Assembly (NCBI GenBank): GCA_946800325.1
Contig: OX326961.1
Location: 15,064,215 to 15,128,214, forward strand
Length of the DNA stretch: 64,000 nt
Source of the DNA: Luzula sylvatica
Lineage: Eukaryota > Streptophyta > Magnoliopsida > Poales > Juncaceae
Direction of reading: 5' to 3'
Positions 13,738 to 26,629 of the stretch are shown here, one piece after another. Position 1 is the stretch's first letter. Each line of letters opens with the position of its first letter. The translations under genes were made by a program, and so were the position numbers. The notes under the pieces were generated by a model. The model ran no database searches, was not told where the DNA came from, and saw only the letters and a program-made list of their open reading frames with translations.

Positions 13738-13965
13738 GCCGGACTCGAAGCTTTCTTCATCCGGTGAATCGTCCCGATCAAAGAAAAGTCTAGGAATACA
13801 ATCGGACTCGAAGCTTCCTTCATCCGGTTTTCATCGGGATTGCGAGTGGAGCTTTCTCCATTACCAAACTCGAAGCTTTCTTCATTCGGTAACCTCTCCT
13901 TCCTCGATTTAATCGTGTTCTTTCTTCACTCAAAACGGACTCGAAGCTTTCTTCATCCGGGAGAG
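13738..13965 (+). repeat. Four dispersed copies of a 25-bp motif in the short LTR
   Basis: GGACTCGAAGCTTTCTTCAT and close variants occur near 13740, 13805, 13865 and 13945, each followed by CCGGT-like sequence and separated by roughly 60 to 80 bp. They lie downstream of the TATA box, so in the transcribed part of the LTR. Confidence 0.8.
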
Positions 13966-14547
13966 TCGACTTTTCTTCGAACAAGAAACCCTTGGGTTGT
14001 CCTAGCTTCCTAGCGACTCAAGCCTCGATTGATTGCACTAGACTGGAACGAAGCTCTTCTTGACACGACGAAGCTCACCTCTCATTCTAGGTGTTTTCTT
14101 TTCATGTCTTGAATTTCTTGTATGGTGATTGAAGTTTGAAGTTGTGTAAAGAATCTTGTGTGAATTAAATCTTTGTTCTAAATCTTGTTTCTTGCATTCA
14201 ATCTTTGTCTCTCTTTGTGTGATATTTTTGTTCTCTTTTTGTCCTGAGTAGATCTGGATTTCTAGTTTCGGGAACTTTTTGAATCGTAGAATTTCATGAA
14301 ATATTCGAATTGATATGATTTTTTGAAAACTGTCACTTAAACTGAAAACCTGCTGTTTCCAGGGGACTGTTTTTCAGAGACCTGATTTGTAATTCGTTAA
14401 TCACTTTTTATTCCGTTGTCCAAATTGTTTGAAATTTTAGGATAAATTTGATAATATTCAGAACTACCTCTACACAAATTTTCATTAATTTTGGAAACTT
14501 CTAAATAATTATTTTAAAGATCTGAAGTTTAATCCTATTTTGACGCA

Positions 14548-14723
14548 CTAGTTAGTTATATAATTAGTTAGTTAGTTAGTAAATTAATTAGTTAGTGGGT
14601 ATGTAGGAAGGTAGCTAGTCAGTTAGTTAATTAGTTAGTTAGTTGGTTAGTTAGTTTGTTTGTTTCTTAATATGTATATAAGAAGGAAGTTAGTTAGTTT
14701 AATTGTTAGTTAGTTAGTTATCT

Positions 14724-14761
<38 letters not shown>

Positions 14762-15345
14762 CAATTAGTTAGTAATCTAGTTAGTTAGTTAGTTAGTTAG
14801 TTAGCTAGTAGTTTGTTAGTTAGTTATTTAGTTAGTTAGTTAGTGGGTATGTTGGAAGGTAGGTAGGTAGTTAGTTAGTTAGTTAGTTAATAGGTATGTA
14901 GGAAAATAGTTAGTTAGTTAGTTAGTTAGTTTGTTACTTAATTAGTTAGTTGGTCAGATAGTGGGTATGTAGGAAGGTAGTTTGTTAGTTAGTTGGCTAG
15001 TTAGTTAGTTATTTAGTTAGTTAGTGGGTTGTACGAAGGTACTTAGTTAGTTAGTTAGTTAGGTTGTTAGTAAATTAGTTAGTTAGTTAGTTAATATTTA
15101 TGTAAGAAGGTAGTTGGTTAGATAGTTAGATAGTTAGTTAATTAGTTAGTTAGTTAGTTAGTTAGTTATCTAGTAGTAAGTCAGTTAGTTAGTTAATAGG
15201 TATGTTGGAAGGTAGTTAGTTAGTCGGTTAGTCAGCTAGTAGTAAGTTAGCTAGTTAGTTAGTTAATTAGTTGGTCAGTTAGTTAGTAAATTAATTAGTT
15301 TGTGGGTATATAGGAAGGTAGGTAGCTAGCTAGTTAGTTAGTTAA

Positions 15346-15380
<35 letters not shown>

Positions 15381-15439
15381 ATATGTATATAAGAAGGAAG
15401 TTAGTTAGTTAAATAGTTAGTTAGTTAGTTAGTTATCTA

Positions 15440-15470
<31 letters not shown>

Positions 15471-15768
15471 TTTAGTTAGTTAGTTTGTCAGCTAGTAGTT
15501 AGTTATTTAGTTCTTTAGTTAGTGGGTATGCAGGAAGGTAGGTAGTTAGTTAGTTAGTTAGTTAGCTACTTAGCTAGTAGTCAGTTAGTTAGTTATTTAG
15601 TTAATTAGTTAGTTAATTAGTTAGTTAGTTAGTGGGTATGTAGTCAGTTAGTTAGTTAGTAAGTTAGTTAGTTATCTAGTAGTTAGTTAGTTAGTTAATT
15701 AGTTAGTTAGTTAGTCAATATGTATGTAGAAAGGTAGTTAGTTAGTTAGTTAGTTAGTTAGTTTGCTA

Positions 15769-15803
<35 letters not shown>

Positions 15804-16091
15804 ATTAGTTAGTTAGTTAGTGACTTAGTTAGTAAATTAGTTAGGTAGTGGGTATATTTGGAAGGTAGCTGGTTAGTTAGTCAGTTAGCTAATTAGTTAG
15901 TTAGTTAGTTAGTTAGCTAGTTAGTTGGTTAGTTAGTTAGTTAATATGTATATAAGAAGGTTGTTAGTTATTTAAGCTAAATAAAAAGGTAAATAGTTAG
16001 TTAGGTAGTTAGTTAGTTAGTGGGTATGTAGGAAGGTAGTTAGTTATTTAGTCAGTCGGTTAGTTAGTTAGTTAGTTAGGTTGTTAGTTAA

Positions 16092-16130
<39 letters not shown>

Positions 16131-16202
16131 ATAGTTATGTAAGAAGGTAGTTAGCTCGATAGTTTGATAGTTAGTTAATTAGTTAGTTAGTTAGTTATCT
16201 AG
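14548..16202 (+). repeat. Tetranucleotide array, TTAG (block 4)
   Basis: Continuation of block 3 after the short solo LTR. It carries the same island order, including the anchor island near 15960 and an ATAGTTATGTAAGAAGG island near 16130. No gene. Confidence 0.97.
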
Positions 16203-17806
16203 TGATAACGGGTTTTTGGCTAACACTTCGGTTATATCGTTGAATAAAAACACCGTAAATCAAACAAGAAACATGTGAATACTAAAGATTGTATAGACTA
16301 AGTATGTAAGGATTCGTTCCACAGGGAGCTATTGCGTCAAAATATGATTAAACTTCAGATCATTAAAATAATTATTTCGAAGTTTCCAAAATTAATGAAA
16401 ATTTGTCTAGAGAGAGGTCTCAATATTATAAAACTTATCCTAAAATTTCAAACAATTTGGACAACGGAATAAAAAGTTATTAACGAATTACAATCAGGTA
16501 TCTAAAAAAATAATCTCTGGAAACAGCAGGTTTTTAGTTTAAGTGACAGTTTTCAAAAATTCATATCAATCCAAATATTTCATGAAATTCAACGATTCAA
16601 AAAGTTCCCGAAACTAGAAATAAAGATCTACGCAATGAAAGAATTTGTTTTGAGCAGATTTGGAAGGGGATCGTGAAAATTGACAAGTTTAGAATGTTTA
16701 AAAAAAAAACAAGATTCAAGGGCAATCAAGGCAGTAATTTAAATAAGAAAATCGAACTAACAACTAAAATTCTCAAGTTTATTAATCAACACAAGAATTT
16801 ATTAAAAGAATCACAACCAAAAACTGAAATAAAAGAAAGAAACAACCTAATCAAGTCCTAGAACGCCTAGTGACTTGTGTCGATGCCTTCCCGTCGATCC
16901 GGTTGAACGCCAACTCGAGTCTCCGTTTCTTCTCACGCGGATCCTCTTCAATTCGTCGAAGAACGCCTTCCGAACGAATGACCGATCCTTTCCTTGTGTC
17001 GAGATGGAGCAAGAACGCCTTAACTCCAATTTCTTCACGTACAACCTTAGGGCGAGAACGCCTCTACCAAAGAGTTGGTCTTGAATTTGACGGTTCTTGG
17101 TTGAATCTTGTTTGTTTCTTGGAAGAGTTTGTGGAGAGAGATGGTAGAGAGCTTGCCCCCAAAGGGGAGAGAAAAGGGGGGGCAGGAGAGATCGTTTGCC
17201 CTTGGCCTTAGGGTCTTATTTATAGGCTTCATGGTGTCTTCTGATTGGTTGAGGGAGATATGGAAGGTTTTGGGGCTGGATGAGGGAGAAATGGAAGGTT
17301 TTGGGGAGATATGGAAGGTTTTGGGGCTGGATGAGGGAGAAATGGAAGGTTTTGGGGAGCAACAAATCAACTAAGAAGACAACAAATCAATCTAAAGAAG
17401 GCAACAAATTATCTGGTTGGGGCTTGTGCATGGGCTGAGAGCTGGGGCTAGGCGTGGGCTGTGAATTTTGCCTGCGTGGGCTGTGAATTTTGCCTCTGCG
17501 GCCAGGCCCTGTGCGTTGCAGCAGTTTGGTGATCTTCTTCTTTTGTTTTTGCCTTTCCCGCCTCGATCCTTCACCGAATATATCGATGTGATATATCGTT
17601 TTGACTGTCTTCGGCATGCCGGAGCCAATGGTGCTGACCAAATTCCAAAATTATTCTTCTATCTCCTGAAAATGGGCAAACAACAAATTAGTGTAGAAAT
17701 ATTCATGATGTTTGAAATATGTATCATAAAAGTATAGAATATAACTTCACAAGGGCTAAAATCCCTAAATAAGATTCGTAAAACGTGTTCCATTTGCCTC
17801 ACATCA
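16203..17806 (-). mobile_element. Solo LTR, Athila-like (non-autonomous subfamily), target duplication TCTAG
   Basis: Read on the plus strand this 1604-bp unit starts TGATAACGGG and ends CACATCA, the outer ends of the LTR of the large element in reverse. Perfect 5-bp duplications TCTAG lie at 16198-16202 and 17807-17811. Its central part matches the LTRs of the nested plus-strand element (reverse-complemented), including AAAGAGTTGGTCTTGAATTT, rather than those of the autonomous element, so it derives from that subfamily. A TATA box lies at 17217-17225 on the minus strand. Tandem GGAAGGTTTTGGGG units at about 17255-17360 expand it. ORFs within it are read-through of LTR sequence, not genes. 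Confidence 0.95.
17217..17225 (-). promoter_or_regulatory. TATA box of the solo LTR
   Basis: TATAAATAA on the minus strand, followed by GACCC, in the position typical for the LTR promoter of this family. Confidence 0.6.
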
Positions 17807-18495
17807 TCTAGTAGTAAGTTAGTTAGTTAGTTAGTTAGTTAGTGAATAGGTATGTTAGAAGGTAGTTAGTTAGTCGGTTAGTTAGCTAGTAGTAAGTTAG
17901 CTAGTTAGTTAGATAATTAGTTAGTTACTTAGTAAATTAATTAGTTAGTGGGTATGTAGGAAGGTAGCTAGTTAGTTAGTTAGTTAGTTAGTTAATTAGT
18001 CAGTTAGTTAGTTAGTTAGTTAGTTAGTTTATTAATATGTATATAAGAAGGAAGTTAGTTAGTTAAATTGTTAGTTAGTTAGTTATCTGTTAGTTAGTTA
18101 GTTAGTTAGTCAGTTAGTTAGTTAGTTAGTTAGTTAGTCAATTAGTTAGTTATTTAGTTAGTTAGTTAGTTAGTTAGCTAGTAGTTTGTTAGTTAGTTAT
18201 TTAGTTAGTTAGTTAGTGGGTATGTAGGAAGGTAGGTAGGTACTTAGTTAGTTAGTTAATTTGTTAGTAAGTTAGTTAGTTAGTTAATAGGTATGTAGGA
18301 AAATAGTTAGTTAGTTAGTCAGTTTGTTACTTAATTAGTTAGTTGGTTAGTTAGTGGGTTTGTAGGAAGGTTGTTAGTTAATTAGTAAGTTAGGTAGTTA
18401 GTTAATTGGTTAGTTAATAGGTATGTATGAAGGTAGTTAGTTAGTAAGTTAGTTAACTAGTTAGATAGTTAGTAAGCTAGTGGTTAGTTAGTTAG

Positions 18496-18526
<31 letters not shown>

Positions 18527-18802
18527 ATTTAGTTTATTAGTTCGTTAATTAGTTAGTTAGTTAGTTAGTTAGCTTGTTAGTTAGTTACTTATTTAGTTAG
18601 TGAGCTAGTAGTTAGTTAGTTAGTTAGTAAGTCAGTTTGTTAATCAGTTAGTTAGCTAGTAGTTAGTTAGTGAATTAGTTAGTTATTTAGTAAGTTAGTT
18701 AGTTAAACAGTTGGCTAATTAGTTTGTTTGTTTGTTAGTTAGTTTGTTAGTTAGTGGGTATGTAGTCAGTAAGTTAGTTAGTTAGTTAGTTAGTTATTTG
18801 GC

Positions 18803-18836
<34 letters not shown>

Positions 18837-19040
18837 ATAAGTTAGTTAGTTAGTTAGTTAATTAATTAGTTAGTTAGTTAGTTAATTAGTCAGTTAGTTA
18901 GTTAATTAGTTAGTTAGTTAGTTTGTTTGTTAGGTAGTAGTTAGTTAGTCAGATTGTGAGTTAGTTAATTAGTTAGATAATTAGTTTGTCTATTAGTTCA
19001 TTAGTTAGTTTGTTTGTTATTGGGTATGAATGAAGGTAGG

Positions 19041-19075
<35 letters not shown>

Positions 19076-20294
19076 GTAGCTAGCTAGCTAGTTAGATAGT
19101 CACTGGTTAGTTAGTTAGTTAGTTAGTTAATTAGTTAGTTAATTTGTTAGTTAGCTAGGTAGTTAGTGGGTATGTAGTTAGTTAGTTTGTTAGTTAGTTA
19201 TTTGTCTAGTTAGTTAGTTTGTTAGTTAATCAGTTAGTTAGTTCGTTAGTTAGTTAGTTAGTTAGCTTTTAGTTAGTTAGTTAGTTAGTTAGTTTATTAC
19301 TTAGTTAGTTAGTTAGTAAGTATTTAGTTAGTTAGTTAATTTTTTCGTTATTAGTTAGTTAGTTTGTTAATAAGTTAGTTAGTTAGTGGTTATTTTCGGA
19401 AGGTAGCTAGTTAGTTAGTTAGTTAGTTAGTTAATTAGTCAGCTAGTTCGTTAGTTAATTAGTTAGTTAGTTAGTTAGTTAGTGAGCTAGTAGTTAGTTA
19501 GTTAGTTAGTTAGTGAGTTAGTTAGTTAATCAGTTAGTTAGTTAGTTAGCCAGTAGTTAGTTAGTTTGTTAGTTAATTAGTTAGTTAATTAATTTGTTAG
19601 TTATTGAGTTGGTTATTTAGTCAGCTATTAGTTAGTTAGTTGAATAGTTAGTCCATTAGTTAGCTAGTTAGTTAGTTAGTTAGTTAGTTAGATAATGGGT
19701 ATGTCGGAAGGTAGTTATTGAGTTAGTTAGTTAGTTAGTCAGTTTAGTTAGTTAGTTAGCTAGTAGTTAGTTAGTTAGCTAGTTAGTTAATTATATAGTT
19801 TGTGGGTATGTAGAAGGTAGGTAGTTAGTTAGTTAACAAGTTATTTATTTATTTAGTTATTTAGTTAGTTAGTTACTTAGTTATCTAGTAGTTGGTTAGT
19901 TAGTTAACTAGTTAGTTATTCAGTTAGTTAGTTAGTTAGTTATTTAGTTAGTTAGTTACTTAGCTAGTTAGTCTGTTAGATAGTTCATGGGTATGTAGGA
20001 AGGCAGTTAGTTTGTTAGGTAGTTAATTAGTTAGTTAGTTAGTTAATTAGTTAGTTACTTAGTACTTAGTTAGTTATTTAGTTAGTTAGTTAGTTAGCTA
20101 GCTCATAGTTAGCTAGTAAGTTAATTAATAGGTATGTAGGAATATAGTAAGTAAGTAAGTAAGTTAGTTAGTTTGTTAGTTAGTAAGTTAGTTAGTTAGT
20201 AAGTTAGTGGGTTTGTATGAAGGCAGTCAGTTAATTAGTTAGTTAGTTAGTTAGTTGATAGTTATGTTTAAAGGTAGTTAGTTAGTTAGCTAGG

Positions 20295-20327
<33 letters not shown>

Positions 20328-20456
20328 ATTAGTTAGTTATTTAGTTAGTTAGTAAGTTAGTTAGTCAGTTAGCTTGTAGTTAGTTAATTAGTTAGTTAGT
20401 TAGTTAATTAGTTAGTTAGTTAGTTAGTTAGTAAGTGGGTATGTACGAAGGTAACT
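17807..20456 (+). repeat. Tetranucleotide array, TTAG (block 5)
   Basis: The array resumes exactly at the target duplication. Islands follow the same order as in the block from 46.7 kb onward, which can be read as a paralogous copy. It ends in the left arm of a fold-back inverted repeat (20428-20456). No gene. Confidence 0.97.
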
Positions 20457-20459
20457 ATA

Positions 20460-20508
<49 letters not shown>

Positions 20509-20561
20509 GATTAACTAACAAACTAACTAACTAGCTACCTTCGTACATACCCACTTACTAA
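20428..20561. repeat. Fold-back inverted repeat at a strand switch of the array
   Basis: The 29-bp arms at 20428-20456 and 20533-20561 are reverse complements with one mismatch (core AGTGGGTATGTACGAAGGTA and its complement). They are separated by 76 bp of plain CTAA repeat. The array is TTAG to the left and CTAA to the right, so this is the axis of an inversion. Confidence 0.9.
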
Positions 20562-20864
20562 TTAATTTACTAACTAACTGACTAATTAACTAACTAACTA
20601 GCTAACTTACTACTAGCGAACTAACCGGCTAACTAACTACCTTCCAACATACCTATTAACTAACTAACAAACTAACTAACTAACTAACTAACTACTAGAT
20701 AACTAACTAACTAACTACCTAATTAACTAACTAACTAACTAACCAACTAAATAACTAACTAACTAACTATTTAACTAACTACAAGCTAACTAACTAACTA
20801 ACTTACTCACTAACTAAATAACTAACTAATTAACTAACTAACTAACTGACTAACTAACTCCTAG

Positions 20865-20895
<31 letters not shown>

Positions 20896-21595
20896 CCATT
20901 AAACATAACTATTAACTATCTAACTAACTAACTACCTAACTAACTAATTAACTGACTGCCTTCGTACCAACCCACTAACTTACTAATTAACTAACTTACT
21001 AGCTAACTAACTAACTAACTAACTAACTTACTAACTTACAATATTCCTACATACCTATTAACTAGCTAACTTACTACCTTCCTACATGCCCATTAAATAA
21101 CTAACTAACTAACTATTAGCTAGCTAACTAACTAACTAACCAAATAACCAACTAACCAAGTACTAACTAACTAACTAACGAACTAACTAACTAACTGAAT
21201 AAGTAACTAGTTAACTAACTAACCAACTACTAGATAACTAACTAACTAACTAACTAAATAACTAAGTTATTAACTAACTAACTACCCACCTTCTATATAC
21301 CCACAAACTATCTAATTAACTAACTAGCTAACTAACTAACTACTAGCTAACTAACAAACTAACTAAACTGACTAACTAACTAACTAACTTACTAACTTCC
21401 TTCCGACATACCCATTATCTAACTAACTAACTAACTGACTGACTAACTAACTAGCTAACTAATGGACTAACTATTCAACTATCTAACTAATAGCTAACTA
21501 ACTAACCAACTAAATAACTAACTAATGAACTAACTAACTAACTAACTAACTACTAGCTAACTAACTAACTAACTAACTGATTAACTAACTAACTC

Positions 21596-21627
<32 letters not shown>

Positions 21628-21680
21628 CTAGCTCACTAACTAACTAACTAACTAATTAACTAATTAATTAACCAATTAAC

Positions 21681-21718
<38 letters not shown>

Positions 21719-21837
21719 CTAGATAACTAACTAACTAACTAACTAACTAATTAACTAACTATCTAACTATCTAACTAACTACCTTCTTACATAAATATTA
21801 ACTAACTAACTAACTAACTAACAAATTAACTAACAAC

Positions 21838-21871
<34 letters not shown>

Positions 21872-21928
21872 GACTGACTAACTAACTAACTACCTTCCTA
21901 CATACCCACTAACTGACTAACTAACTAC

Positions 21929-21964
<36 letters not shown>

Positions 21965-22477
21965 GTACCTTTTTATTTAACTTAACTAACTAACAACCTT
22001 CTTATATACATATTAACTAACTGACTAACTAATTAACTAACTAATTAGCTAACTGACGAACTGACCAGCTACCTTCCTAAATATACCCACTACCTAACTA
22101 ATTTACTAACTAACTCACTAACTAACTAACTAACTAATAAACTAACTAACTAACTAACTAACTAACTATTAGCAAACTAACTAACTAACTAACTACCTTT
22201 GTACAAACATATTAACCATCTAACTAACTAATTAACTAACTAACTAACTACTAGATAACTAACTAACTTACTAACTAACCAACTAACTACATACCCACTA
22301 ACTAACTAACTAATTAACTAACTTATTGACTACATAACTAACTAGCTGACAACTAGCTAAGTAGCTAACTAACTAACTAACTAACTAACTACCTACCTTC
22401 CTGCATACCCACTAACTAACTAACTAAATAACTAACTACAAGCTGACTAACAAACTAACTAAATAACTATGTAATTG

Positions 22478-22518
<41 letters not shown>

Positions 22519-23512
22519 TAGATAACTAACTAACTAACTAACTATTTAACTAACTAACTTCCTTCTTATATACATATTAACTAACTAACTAACTAACTAA
22601 TTAACTAACTAACTAATTAACTAACTGACTAGCTACCTACCTACCTTCCTACATACCCACTAACTAATTAATTTACTAACTAACTAACTAATTAATTAAC
22701 TAACTAACTAGCTAACTTACTACTAGCTAACTAACCGACTAACTAACTACCTTCCAACATACCTATTAACTAACAAACTAATTGACTAACTACTAGATAA
22801 ATAACTAACTAACTAACTAATTAACTAACTATCTAACTATCTAACTAACTACCTTCTTACATAAATATTAACTAATTAACTAACTAACTAATTAACTAAC
22901 AACCTCACTAACTAACTAACTAACTAATTAACTAACTGACTAACTAACTAAGTACCTTCGTACATACCCACTAACTAACTAACTGACTGACTAACTAGCC
23001 AACTAACTAACTAACTACCTTCCTACATACGCACTATCTAACTAACTAACTAACAAACTAATTAACTAACTAATTAACTAACTATTTCACTAACTAACTA
23101 ACTACTAGCTAACTAACTAATTAACTAACTAACTAACTAACTAACTAACTACGTGCTAAGTAACTAACTAACTAACTGATTAACTAACTAACTAACTAAC
23201 TAGCCAAATAACTAACTTACTAAGTTACAAACTAACTAACTGACTAACTACATACCCACTAACTAACTAACTTAGTTACTAATTAACTGATTAATTAACT
23301 AATTAACGAACTAACTAATGACTAACTACCTAGCTAGCTAGCTAACTAACTAACTAACTAACTACCTTCATGCATACCCACTAACTAACTAACAAACTAA
23401 CGAACTATTTAACTAACTAATTATCTAACTAATTAACTAACTAACTATCTGACTAACTAACTAACTGACTAACTAACAACTAGCTATCAAACTAACTAAC
23501 TAACTAACTAAT

Positions 23513-23550
<38 letters not shown>

Positions 23551-23863
23551 GCCAAATAACCAACTAACTAACTAACTTACTAACTTACTTACTAACTAAC
23601 TAACTACATACCCACTAACTAACTAACTAACTAACTAACTGACTAACAAACAAACAAGCTAATTAGCTAACTGTTTAACTAACTCACTAACTAACTAAAT
23701 AACTAACTAATTAACTAACTAACTACTAGCTAACTAACATACTAACTAACTGATTAAAAAACTAACTTATTAACTAACTAACTAAGTACTTGCTCACCAA
23801 CTAACTAAGCAACTAACTAACTAGCTAACCAACTAACTAACTAACTAATTAATGAACTAATTG

Positions 23864-23901
<38 letters not shown>

Positions 23902-24577
23902 CACTAGCTAACTAACTAACTAACTAATTAACTAACTCACTAACTAACTATCTTCATACATACCTATTAACTAACTAATTAACTAACTACCTAACTTACT
24001 AATTAACTAACTGCCTTCCTACAAACCCACTAACTAAACAACTAACTAATTAAGTAACTAACTAACTAACTAAATAACAATTTTCCTACATACCTATTAA
24101 CTAACTAACTAACTAAATAACTAATTAACTAACTAACTAACTAACTACCTACGTTCCTACATACCCACTAACTAATTAACTAAATAACTAACTAACAAAC
24201 TACTAGGTAACTAACTAACTAACTAACTAACTAAATAACTAACTAATTGACTAACTAACTAACTAACTAACTAATAGATAACTAACTAACTAACTAACAA
24301 TCTAACTAACTAACTTCCTTCTTATATACATATTAACAAACAAACTAACTAACTAACTAGTTAACTAACTAACTAACTAACTAGCTAACTAACTAATTAT
24401 CTGACTAACTAGATAACTTACTACTACCTAACTAACAGACTAACTAACTTCCTTCCAACATACCTATTCACTAACTAACTACCTAACTAACTAACTACTA
24501 GATAACTAACTAACTAACTAACTAACTAATTAACTAACTATCTAACTATCTAACTAACTACTTTCTTACATAAATAT

Positions 24578-24608
<31 letters not shown>

Positions 24609-25281
24609 TTAACTAACAACCAAACTAACTAACTAACTAACTGACTAACTAACTAACTAACTAACTACCTTCCTACATACCCACTAACTAACTAAGTACC
24701 TACCTAACTAACTAATTCTTTACCTTTTTATTTAACTTAACTAACTAACAATCTTCTTATATACATATTAACTAACTAATTAACCAACTAACTCACTAAC
24801 TCACTAACTAACTAACTAACTAACTAACTAATTAGCTAACTGACTAACTAACAAGCTACCTTCCTACATATACCCACTACCTAACTAATTTACTAACTAA
24901 CTCACTAACTAACTAACTAATTAACAAACTAACTACTAGCAAACTAAATAACTAACTTACTAATCACCTTTCTACATACATATTACCTAACTAACTAACT
25001 AATTAACTACTAGATGACAAACTAACTTACTAACTAACCAACTAACTACATACCCACTAACTAACTAACTAATTAACTAACTAATTAACTACATAACTAA
25101 CTAACTGACCACTAGCTAAGTAGCTAACTAACTAACTAACTAACTAACTACCAACCTTCCTGCATACCCACTATTTAACTAACTAAATAGCTAACTAACT
25201 ACTAGCTGACTAACTAACATACTAAGTAACTAAATAACTAACTAATTGAATAACTAACTAACTAACTAACTAACAAATAGA

Positions 25282-25313
<32 letters not shown>

Positions 25314-26303
25314 AAATAGATAACTAACTAACTAACTAACTTCCTTCTTATATACATATTAACTAACTAACTAACTAACTAATTAACAAACTAAGTAACA
25401 AGCTAGCTACCTTCCTACATACCCACTAACTAATTAATTTACTAACTAACTAACTAACTAATTAACAAACTAACTAGCTAACTTACTACTAGTTAACTAA
25501 CCGACTAACTACCTTCCAACATACCTATTAACTAACTACCTAAATAACTAAATAACTACTAGATAACTAACTAACTAACTAACACACAAACTAATTAACT
25601 AACTATCTAACTATCTAACTAACTAACTTCTGACATAAATATTAACTAACTAACTAACTCACTAACTAATTAACTAACAACATAACTAACTCACTAACTA
25701 ACTAAGCAACTAACTAACTAACTAAGTACCTTCGTGCATACCCACTAACTAACAAACTAACTAACCAGCTAACTAGCCAACTAACTAACCACCTACCTTC
25801 CTACATACCCACTATCTAACTAACTAACAAACTAATTAACAAACGAATGGACTAACTATTTAACTAACTAACTGACTACTAGCTAAGTAACTAATTAACT
25901 AACTAACTTACTAATTAACTAACTAACTAACTAGCTAACTAACTGATTAACTAACTGACTAACTAACTAGCCAAATTATTAACTAACAAACTAACAAACT
26001 ACCAAACTAACTAACTACATACCCACTAACTAACTAGCTAACTAACAAATTAACTTACTAATTAACTAACTAACTAACTAACTAACTAACTAGTGACTAT
26101 CTAACTAGCTAGCTAGCTAGCTAACTAACTAACTAACTAACTAACTACCTACCTTCATGCATACCCACTAACAAACAAACTAACTTACGAACTAATTGAC
26201 TAACTAATTATCTAACTAATTGACTAACTAACTATCTGACTAACTAACTACTACATAACAAACAAACTTACTAACTAACTAATTAAGTAACTAACGCACT
26301 AAT

Positions 26304-26334
<31 letters not shown>

Positions 26335-26629
26335 TTAACTAACTAACTAACTAACTAACTAGCCAAATAACTAACTAACTAACTAACTAACTAACTACAT
26401 ACCCACTAACTAACTAACTAACTAACAAACAAACTAACTAATTTGCCAACTACTTAACTAACTAACTAACTAAATAACTAACTAATTAACTAACTAACTA
26501 CTAGCTAACTAACTGATTAACAAACTAACTTACTAACTAACTAACTAACTAAATAACAATCTAACTAACTAACAATCTAACTAACTAACTTCCTTCTTAT
26601 CGTTGAATAAAAACTAACTAACTAACTAA
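20457..26629 (-). repeat. Tetranucleotide array, CTAA (block 6, inverted)
   Basis: Inverted array with complement islands throughout. Anchor islands lie near 21960-22005 and 24715-24760, about 2.75 kb apart. The last 33 bp contain a 16-bp copy of an LTR fragment (see the junction finding). No gene. Confidence 0.97.

Larger units (their letters stand above)
13159..14547 (+). mobile_element. Solo LTR, short and diverged Athila-related type, with target duplication CTAGT
   Basis: This 1389-bp unit starts TGATAAGAGG and ends TTTTGACGCA, and is flanked by CTAGT at 13154-13158 and 14548-14552. It aligns along most of its length with the Athila-like LTRs elsewhere in the window (shared GGGATTTTAGCCCTT near the start, a shared block around 13300-13410, and the 3' part from about 14170), but it is clearly more diverged. 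It stops about 136 bp earlier than they do. A TATA box (TATAAATAA) is at 13568-13576, followed by CT-rich sequence. The 170-codon ORF at 13281-13793 lies wholly inside the LTR and is not a gene. No internal region is present, so it is a solo LTR left by LTR-LTR recombination. Confidence 0.85.

Noticed and set aside
13281..13793. 170-codon plus-strand ORF as a gene
   Set aside because: It lies entirely inside a solo LTR, overlaps its TATA box and has no domain; the related LTRs do not keep it open.
16847..17737. Several 60 to 110 codon ORFs in the LTRs (also at 27251-28123, 28891-29556, 32750-33585, 41122-41997)
   Set aside because: They recur in every LTR copy on both strands, overlap one another and have no recognisable domain; they reflect GC-richer LTR sequence.
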